A DNA stretch of 64,000 nucleotides from assembly GCF_040370365.1 (NCBI RefSeq), contig NZ_BAABWQ010000001.1, positions 744,001 to 808,000 of the forward strand, in the 5' to 3' direction. This DNA is from Shimia sp040370365 (GTDB lineage Bacteria; Pseudomonadota; Alphaproteobacteria; Rhodobacterales; Rhodobacteraceae). Of this stretch, positions 58,656-64,000 are shown piece by piece. A program made the translations under genes and the position numbers. The first letter of the stretch is position 1. Each line of letters starts with the position of its first letter. The notes under the pieces are model-generated. The model did no database searches and had not been told where the DNA came from. It was given only the letters and a program-made list of their open reading frames with translations.

Positions 58656-60218
58656 TTAGAAATCGGTTGGCGCCCCGCCTTCTTCTTTGCGTTTCGCCAC
58701 AAAGGCGGCAAGCTCATCACGGATCGCGACGTCCATCGGCGGCTCTTCGTATTGCGACAGGATTTCTTTATATGTGTGGTGCGCGCGCTCTGCAGTCCAG
58801 ACCTCGCCCGCGTCCTGAAAAGCTTCAAAGTTACGCCAATCCGACACAATCGGTTGATAAAAAGCGGTGGTGTACCGATCCTGCGTATGATCGATACCAA
58901 AGAAGTGCCCTTCCGATCCAACTTCCCGGATCGCATCAAGTGCCACATCCTCTTCTTCTGTGCTCCAGATCGCGGGTTCAAGGTAACGCTGGATCATCTG
59001 GACGACTTCGCAGTCCATGATGAACTTCTCAGGACTCGCAATCAGCCCGCCCTCGAGCCATCCTGCGGCATGGTAGACCATATTGGTGCCAGACTGGATC
59101 GCGCTCCAAAGGCTGTTGGACGTTTCCCACATTGCCTGCCCGTCTGGCACATTGGCCGCACACACGCCGCTTGCGCGCATCGGCAACCCGTAAAACCGCG
59201 CCATTTGGCCGGTCATCTGCGTGGCGCGCATGTATTCCGGCGTGCCAAAGGCAGGTGCTCCAGATTTCATGTCAACGTTGGAGGTAAACGTGCCAATCGC
59301 ACAAGGCACACCAGGTTGAATGTACTGCGCCAAAGCCACAGCGCACAACGCTTCTGCCACAGACTGCGCCACAGCGCCCGCCATGGTCACGGGAGCCATC
59401 GCACCGGCCAAAGTAAACGGCGTGACCACCAAACCTTGGTTGCGCCGCGCCATCCGCATCCAACCGTCCATCATCGGTTCGTCATGTTTCAACGGGGATG
59501 TGGAGTTGATATTGGTGAACATATGAGGGCGCGCTTCAAACGCCTCATGGGTCATGCCGCCTGCGATACGCACCATCTCCATAACGTCTTCGACCCGCTC
59601 TTTTCCCAGCGAATACGAATGCACCACTTTGTCCGTCAGCGTCAGCGTGTCAAACATCACGTCCAAATGCCGGATCGACGCATGGATGTCCTGCGGCTCA
59701 ACTGGATATCCGCTGGTGAAGTGCATGCAGTTGAAGAACTGGGTCAGCCGCAACAAATCCGCGCATTGCGCACGTGTGCCCGGAACCTTGCGGCCCAGCT
59801 CCAAGTCCCAATAGTTCGGCGGACTGGCCACGCTGCCAAACAACACGTGGTTGTCACCCATCGTCAACTGGCGGTCCGGGTTGCGCGGCGTCAATGTCCA
59901 GCTCGACGGGGCCTTGCCCACCATCTCCATGACAAATGCACGCCCCATAAAGACGCGCTCGCCCTCAACTTTACAGCCAGCCTCTTTCAGAATGTCACGG
60001 GATTCGGCGTTGAAAAACTCAATACCGATCTCTTCGAGAATACGCATGGCGCCATCGTGAATGCGGGCCACACCCTCTTCGCTCAACGGCTCGGTCGGGC
60101 GATCTGTATTTATCGGAATACGCCAATCTGGCTGCCCAAAACCACTCACCCGACCGCGACGCCCTGCCCGTCCGCCGCCACGTTTTCCTTTGCGAGAGGT
60201 AGGTGTTTCGTCAGCCAT
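58656..60218 (-). CDS. Non-pyrrolysine MttB homologue (trimethylamine methyltransferase family)
   Basis: A 520-residue MttB-superfamily methyltransferase. These proteins transfer a methyl group from a quaternary or tertiary amine to a corrinoid protein; known non-Pyl members act on glycine betaine, proline betaine, carnitine and related compounds. The barrel core shows the family's sequence throughout (EPLSEEGVARIHDGAMRILE, PRNPDRQLTMGDNHVLFGSV, TPEYMRATQMTGQMARFYGL, NSLWSAIQSGTNMVYHAAGW). No in-frame TAG is present, so pyrrolysine is not used. The N-terminus is Arg/Gly-rich. The corrinoid partner and the methyl acceptor gene are not adjacent. The upstream palindrome is shared with soxB. CGGAG precedes the ATG at 7 nt. 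Confidence 0.9.
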   Translation of the reverse strand: MADETPTSRKGKRGGGRAGRRGRVSGFGQPDWRIPINTDRPTEPLSEEGVARIHDGAMRILEEIGIEFFNAESRDILKEAGCKVEGERVFMGRAFVMEMVGKAPSSWTLTPRNPDRQLTMGDNHVLFGSVASPPNYWDLELGRKVPGTRAQCADLLRLTQFFNCMHFTSGYPVEPQDIHASIRHLDVMFDTLTLTDKVVHSYSLGKERVEDVMEMVRIAGGMTHEAFEARPHMFTNINSTSPLKHDEPMMDGWMRMARRNQGLVVTPFTLAGAMAPVTMAGAVAQSVAEALCAVALAQYIQPGVPCAIGTFTSNVDMKSGAPAFGTPEYMRATQMTGQMARFYGLPMRASGVCAANVPDGQAMWETSNSLWSAIQSGTNMVYHAAGWLEGGLIASPEKFIMDCEVVQMIQRYLEPAIWSTEEEDVALDAIREVGSEGHFFGIDHTQDRYTTAFYQPIVSDWRNFEAFQDAGEVWTAERAHHTYKEILSQYEEPPMDVAIRDELAAFVAKRKEEGGAPTDF

Positions 60219-60278
60219 GTCGCGCTCCGTTTATTTCTAAACTCAGAAAAGCCGCCGACAGGGCGCAGATGCCTGTGC

Positions 60279-60303
60279 ATTTGCGACAAACTGTGTCGCA
60301 TTT
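60279..60303 (-). promoter_or_regulatory. Candidate operator of mttB, matching the soxB site
   Basis: ATTTGCGACA, spacer AACTG, TGTCGCATTT (60279-60303): 7 bp of perfect arms (TGCGACA/TGTCGCA) extended by A/T. It is 60-85 nt upstream of the MttB start. The soxB site has the same half-sites and the same 5-nt spacer. Confidence 0.55.
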
Positions 60304-60350
60304 ACGCGCAGCCATCACTGTGAGCTCGCGATGTCAGTACAGAAGAATGC

Positions 60351-60375
60351 AAAAACCCGATCCAAAAGGACCGGG
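60351..60375 (-). terminator. Intrinsic terminator of the HAD phosphatase gene
   Basis: On the minus strand CCCGGTCC pairs with GGATCGGG (one mismatch) around a TTTT loop and is followed by TTTTTG. It lies 42 nt after the stop of the HAD gene and separates it from the mttB control region. Confidence 0.7.
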
Positions 60376-60416
60376 CCAGTGGCGCTCAAACAGATCAGGT
60401 TTCGCTTAGGTATGCG

Positions 60417-61106
60417 TCAGTTCACCAGCCACTCTGGAAGAAACCCAATGTTTGGCAGCACCACATCAGCATAAGGGGCGAGTTCCGCTTGGTTGGCCAT
60501 TCCCGTCAGCACCGCCACAGTCTGCATGCCCGCCCGTCGCCCCGCGATCAAATCATGTGTGCTGTCACCCACCATCGCCACGCGTGCGGGGCTCAGATCG
60601 GTCTTGTCGGCAAAGGCCAAAAGCGGTGCAGGGTCGGGTTTGGCCCCAAACCCGCTGTCAAACCCGGCAATGAAGGCAAACCGATCTTCGACACCAGCAT
60701 CCCTGAGGTGCGCACGTGCACCATATTCTGTATCATTGGTCATCACGCCCAGCTGCAACCCCTCGCGCAAGAACCCATCCATCAAAGGCGCCAAGGGCAC
60801 GGCGGGTGCAAGTTCGGCCTCCGCAGCGGCCAGCATCAACTGGTTTTCGATGTCATCAACGTCGCTGTTGGGCAGTGCACCCGCCACCGCCTCAGCGGCC
60901 TCTCTATTGGTGCCCGCAATCACAAAGCTGTCGGGCGAAAATGCCACGGCCTGCAAATCGAACTGCAACGCGTTTGCGATCCGTGTGGCAACCTCATCAT
61001 CCCCCGCAGCAAACTCTGTGATCATACGCGCGGCCCAACCGTTCCAAGTGGCACCAAAGTCAAAAAGCGTCCCATCCTTGTCAAACAGAAGTCCGTCTAC
61101 CCGCAT
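60417..61106 (-). CDS. HAD-superfamily hydrolase, phosphoglycolate-phosphatase-like
   Basis: A 229-residue phosphatase. The HAD motifs are complete: motif I DGLLFDKDGTLFDFG (Asp nucleophile), motif II GVMTNDTEYG, the Lys in AKPDPAPL, and motif III MVGDSTHDLIAGRRAG. The cap domain is of the helical C1 type (ALQFDLQAVAFSPDSFVIAG and DVDDIENQLML). Such enzymes act on phosphoglycolate or other small phosphates. I use ATG 61106, preceded by GAGGG; an upstream ATG would add five residues. It is followed by its own terminator. The substrate is not assignable. Confidence 0.9.
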   Translation of the reverse strand: MRVDGLLFDKDGTLFDFGATWNGWAARMITEFAAGDDEVATRIANALQFDLQAVAFSPDSFVIAGTNREAAEAVAGALPNSDVDDIENQLMLAAAEAELAPAVPLAPLMDGFLREGLQLGVMTNDTEYGARAHLRDAGVEDRFAFIAGFDSGFGAKPDPAPLLAFADKTDLSPARVAMVGDSTHDLIAGRRAGMQTVAVLTGMANQAELAPYADVVLPNIGFLPEWLVN

Positions 61107-61207
61107 TGCCACCCTCTTCATTGTCGTCTGTTTTTAGCTATTGGCGCCAACCGTGCCTTGCCACCGCATGCGGCGCAAGCAAAACCGCACCCCCTACCTT
61201 ATGCGCC

Positions 61208-61492
61208 TTAGGTCCAATGGGCCCGCGCTTCTCCCAACAGCTGGTGGGCCGCCTGCAAAGGCATCTCATAGGCCAACGCGTTGGCATCACAAAAGGCCAT
61301 CACCCAAGAATCATCCATCGTCAAAAACTCCAGCACCGACCCCAGAAAATCAGTGTCTGAAGCCCGATCACGCAAATCATCCACGGATGCGCCCGTAGCG
61401 CCCAAGAACACCGAAACCACTTCATCTTGGGTCACCAGCCAGCCCAAAGCCTTTAAAGCAACGGTCTCCGCGAGGTCTTGAGAAACTGTCAT
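61208..61492 (-). CDS. DUF3572 family protein
   Basis: A 94-residue small cytoplasmic protein of the alphaproteobacterial DUF3572 family. The N-terminal AETVALKALGWLVTQDEVVS, the central GASVDDLRDRASDTDFLGSV and LEFLTMDDSWVMAFCDANAL match the family. ATG 61492 removes 11 residues from the longer frame and gives the usual start (TVSQDLAETVALKAL). It is divergent from the PleD-like gene, with 84 bp between starts. The role is unknown. Confidence 0.85.
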   Translation of the reverse strand: MTVSQDLAETVALKALGWLVTQDEVVSVFLGATGASVDDLRDRASDTDFLGSVLEFLTMDDSWVMAFCDANALAYEMPLQAAHQLLGEARAHWT

Positions 61493-61576
61493 TTGAATCC
61501 ACTTTCGAAAGAGTTTGTTAACCATTGATCCGTCATGATGAACCTGTCCCTTTTTCCTCAGTTTTCAGGTTTTCTT

Positions 61577-63001
61577 ATGGCAGCTCATGTCTTGATCGTC
61601 GACAGTATCTCGGCGAACCGTATCTTGTTGAAAGTCAAATTGGCCAGCGCTTTTGCTCATGTTGAGCAAGCCGCCAGCGCCGGAGAGGCTTTGGATCTGC
61701 TTCACGCAGAGACACCGGATCTCTTGGTCCTGGGCGGAGATCTTGTGGATATGCCAGCGATCGAGCTCTGTGGCCTGATCAAAGAGAATCCAGCTTTCTC
61801 CCATCTGCCCATCCTTCTGGTTCACACGGATGGTACCCGGGCGGATCGGATCGAAGCGCTGCGCGCCGGTGCGGATGACGCCTTTGAGATGTCGGTCAGC
61901 ACCGATGCGCTCTTGGCGCGCATTCGCTCGATCATGCGTGTCCGCAATTCCTATGAAGAGCTGCGGTTGCGCGAACGCGCTGGCCGCATTCCCGGCCTGG
62001 CCGAAGCCGTCAAAGGATTTGACTCTCCGGCTCAGGTGTTGATCGCCGCACTGAATGCGCCAGAGGGCGACCAATGGACGACACATCTGAAACAAATGGT
62101 GCCTTATGGCCTGCGCCATCAAAAGGTGGCAGAGATCATGCGCGACATGTCTCAATTCACCGCGCCTGACGCCATCGTCATCTCACTGCAAGTTGCCCGT
62201 CCAGAAGAGGCGCTGCGCCTGCTTGCGGAGGTTCGCGCCCGCGCAGCGACCCGCCAGGCGGCCGTTTTGGTGGTGCTTGACGAAGCCAACGACACCGCGC
62301 GCATCAATGCACTGGACCTGGGTGCAAACGACGTGATTGTCGAAGGTTTTGACGCCGAAGAGGCCGCCTTGCGCTTGGACAGCATGATTGCACGCAAGCG
62401 GATGACCGACCGTCTGCGCAAGCGGGTGGAAGATGGCTTGACCGCCGCTGTCACCGACCCATTGACCGGACTGTTCAACCGCCGCTACGCCATACCCCAC
62501 CTGTCCAAAATGGCACAAAGAGCAAACAGTCAGCGTGGCGATTTCGCCGTGATGCTGGCGGATCTGGATCACTTCAAAGGTGTGAACGACCAATATGGCC
62601 ACGCGGCCGGGGACATCGTGCTTTCCGAAATTGCGCGCCGCATGCGCCGCTGTCTGTCACAGGCAGATCTGATCGCGCGTATGGGCGGCGAAGAGTTCTT
62701 GGTGGTCGTGCAAACCAGCGATGCCCACAGTGCGGCACAAGTGGCCCAACGTCTGTGTGATGCTGTGGGATCAGAGCCCGTGTACATCCGGGGCCGCGAC
62801 ATTCAGATTCCGGTGACCATCAGCATTGGTGTCGCCATGGGCAGCGACATGTTGGAGGCAAAAGGCATCGCAGCGAACAGCCATTGCGCCACGTCACAGG
62901 ATGGTCTGGCCTCAGCCCTGCTCGACCGCGCCGACAAAGCGCTCTATGGGGCCAAAGCGGAAGGTCGCAACACGGTCACACTCTCCGTAACAGCGGCCTA
63001 G
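61577..63001 (+). CDS. PleD-like diguanylate cyclase with degenerate receiver domains
   Basis: A 474-residue two-receiver GGDEF protein. Receiver 1 (about 4-120) starts MAAHVLIVDSISANRILLKV; the acidic pocket is reduced (Asp9-Ser10) and the phosphoacceptor position reads Gly53 (PDLLVLGGDL). Receiver 2 (about 150-270) has Ser203 at the same place (DAIVISLQVARPE). The GGDEF domain (from 290) has DPLTGLFNRRYAI, LADLDHFKGVNDQYGHAAGD and GGEEF at 370-374, so cyclase activity is expected. The I-site is lost (SQAD instead of RxxD). It therefore may be constitutive or regulated by other contacts instead of phosphorylation. The ATG choice gives the family N-terminus; upstream there is only a weak AGG. 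Confidence 0.88.
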   Translation: MAAHVLIVDSISANRILLKVKLASAFAHVEQAASAGEALDLLHAETPDLLVLGGDLVDMPAIELCGLIKENPAFSHLPILLVHTDGTRADRIEALRAGADDAFEMSVSTDALLARIRSIMRVRNSYEELRLRERAGRIPGLAEAVKGFDSPAQVLIAALNAPEGDQWTTHLKQMVPYGLRHQKVAEIMRDMSQFTAPDAIVISLQVARPEEALRLLAEVRARAATRQAAVLVVLDEANDTARINALDLGANDVIVEGFDAEEAALRLDSMIARKRMTDRLRKRVEDGLTAAVTDPLTGLFNRRYAIPHLSKMAQRANSQRGDFAVMLADLDHFKGVNDQYGHAAGDIVLSEIARRMRRCLSQADLIARMGGEEFLVVVQTSDAHSAAQVAQRLCDAVGSEPVYIRGRDIQIPVTISIGVAMGSDMLEAKGIAANSHCATSQDGLASALLDRADKALYGAKAEGRNTVTLSVTAA

Positions 63002-63566
63002 GACCAAACCTATGACGCGCGCCCCAACTGGAGGCGCTTGGATGTTCTGCCATATCTCAGGACAACCAACGCGTCATGATCTACAGCAGGCTTTCAGCGC
63101 GCAGTAAAACCCGACTTGAGCTGTCATCCAGTTCCGCGTGGTCTTTGCCATTGCGACACAGCTGCGCAGTGTGGATCAGATAGATGCCCTGTCCGCCCAG
63201 CCCCGTGTGGCCTTGCTGTTTCAATCAAGCGCTCTGGCTGTCGTAGAGAAACCACAGCACCTTCTGCATGCGCAGCTTGTCCTGTGTCTTGGCGATGTGC
63301 GCCGTCCCCTGCTTGCACGTGAGGGCATCCGCGTGCACGACGCGGCCACAGAACGGGACGCCATGCATTGACCATATCGACCTTGCGCAAAGACAGACAC
63401 AACGACAAAAACCATCGAGCCAAAGGCCAAATGTAAGGTCTGAAATGGCATGACACTGCGTTCCGTTGCGATCCTCAAAAGGCCGCCAACGCAAATCCCC
63501 GTTCAGCGCACTCAATGCATGGACAAGAAGCTCAACACGCACACACCTGACATTAGAAATCACACA
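63002..63566. other. Long gap with possible decayed gene
   Basis: No recognisable gene. On the minus strand one frame (63081-63563) is open except for a TGA at 63225-63227. It reads QDKLRMQKVLWFLYDSQSA, stop, then LKQQGHTGLGGQGIYLIHTA and RNGKDHAELDDSSSR. On the plus strand another frame (63138-63371) is also open. I recognise neither. This may be the remnant of a minus-strand gene, or simply GC-rich non-coding DNA with chance frames. Confidence 0.35.
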
Positions 63567-64000
63567 TTAAGGCTGTTTTTTGCCGGGCGCCCCTTTGTCG
63601 CGCCCGTCTTTGTGCCCACGTTTTAGCGCCTCTTCAAAACGGTCCGCATAGGCGGCACGTTCGGTATCACTCATCGCATTGACTTGCGCCATAAAGCTGT
63701 CACGCGCCAAGTCGCGGCGCAGCCTACTCGCACCGTCAAGTGCTGCCACAGTGGCCGCCAAAGCATCCACATCAAACGGGCTCTGCCGCAGCTGTTCAAG
63801 CGCTGTCGCATACAATAGCCGATCTGCTGCGCGATCTATGTCCGCATTGCGGTAAGACTTGCGAATGGCACGCCCAACCTCTCGTTTGTCCTCAAAGCTA
63901 AGCGCGCGAATAAAGGGGGCACTAAAACGATCCGGCGTCGTGCTAGGTCCACCGGCGTGTTTAAAGTTAAAGATCGCGCCGCCAACCAAGCCGACGATCA
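63567..64000 (-). CDS. Periplasmic heavy-metal-sensor-like protein, N-terminus outside window
   Basis: The visible 143 residues have a hydrophobic segment at the edge (IVGLVGGAIFNF), then a helical periplasmic domain with RFSAPFIRALSFEDKREVGR, DIDRAADRLLYATALEQLRQ and DVDALAATVAALDGASRLRR, and a basic tail (GHKDGRDKGAPGKKQP). This is the pattern of the periplasmic metal-resistance / CpxP-Spy-like family, in which a membrane anchor precedes LxxLxxxR-type helices. The TTG at 63989 is not a credible start because the transmembrane helix continues beyond it, so the gene runs off the right edge. Its partner is often an ECF sigma factor gene, which would lie outside the window. Confidence 0.75.
   Translation of the reverse strand, partial: IVGLVGGAIFNFKHAGGPSTTPDRFSAPFIRALSFEDKREVGRAIRKSYRNADIDRAADRLLYATALEQLRQSPFDVDALAATVAALDGASRLRRDLARDSFMAQVNAMSDTERAAYADRFEEALKRGHKDGRDKGAPGKKQP

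Noticed and set aside
58656..60218. Pyrrolysine-containing MttB
   Set aside because: The frame has no internal TAG and the region around the Pyl site in true MttB has ordinary residues.
63225..63227. Selenocysteine codon in the interrupted frame after the PleD-like gene
   Set aside because: The frame has no recognised family and I see no convincing SECIS-like hairpin just after the TGA; decay or chance is simpler.
1..64000. CRISPR array, prophage, integrase or insertion sequence
   Set aside because: No regularly spaced repeats, transposase or phage structural genes were seen on either strand.

Overview
The window reads as a chromosome segment of a marine alphaproteobacterium of the Rhodobacterales (Roseobacter group). 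The basis is gene content and local order: nrdR-ribD and ribE-ribBX-ribH-nusB runs, dnaG-rpoD-hlyU, soxBDAG, a kynureninase / 2-aminobenzoyl-CoA operon, xdhABC-guaD, H-NOX beside a diguanylate cyclase, and an MttB homologue. Base composition is moderately GC-rich, operons are tight and many genes overlap by 4 bp (ATGA). I saw no insertion sequence, prophage, CRISPR array or integrase; the segment looks like stable core plus metabolic accessory DNA.

Layout. 1-312: remnant of an HxlR-type regulator with two in-frame stops. 313-10198: riboflavin genes (ribH, RibBX-type ribB, ribE, ribD) with nusB and nrdR, all on the minus strand but interrupted by a plus-strand capsule export module (kpsS, a Wza/KpsD-like lipoprotein, kpsC). 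10426-12243: a YjbQ-family gene and three tandem paralogous lipoproteins of unknown function. 12372-17068: hlyU-like gene, rpoD, dnaG and a small secreted protein. 17103-25260: heterotetrameric sarcosine oxidase soxBDAG, an outer-membrane barrel protein, a GFA-like zinc protein and glutamate dehydrogenase. 25586-28565: three Tad/TadE-like genes, one with a von Willebrand A domain. 28578-35304: a membrane protein, an aldo/keto reductase, an agmatinase-family ureohydrolase, an acyl-CoA synthetase and an ABC exporter, followed by tRNA-Gly(TCC).

36703-46307 is one minus-strand operon for tryptophan to anthranilate to 2-aminobenzoyl-CoA catabolism: flavin monooxygenase/reductase fusion, SDR, MarR regulator, crotonase, acyl-CoA dehydrogenase, CoA ligase, tryptophan 2,3-dioxygenase, kynureninase and a Rid protein. 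Kynurenine formamidase is not in the window. 46507-54968 holds a quinone-oxidoreductase-like gene, a DUF1801 gene and the purine operon xdhABC-guaD with a divergent LysR regulator. 55107-64000 holds a c-di-GMP signalling pair (divergent H-NOX plus HNOBA-GGDEF), a DUF4153 membrane protein, a non-pyrrolysine MttB homologue, a HAD phosphatase, DUF3572, a PleD-like cyclase and a partial periplasmic metal-sensor-like protein.

The observations I rate highest are: the H-NOX homologue that lacks both the proximal heme histidine and the YxSxR motif; a nearly identical palindrome (TTTGCGACA, 5 nt, TGTCGC-type arm) upstream of both soxB and mttB, suggesting a shared methylamine/betaine regulon; the Rid protein in the anthranilate operon that lacks the catalytic arginine; the triplicated lipoprotein family; and a perfect terminator-like hairpin inside the first codons of kpsC.
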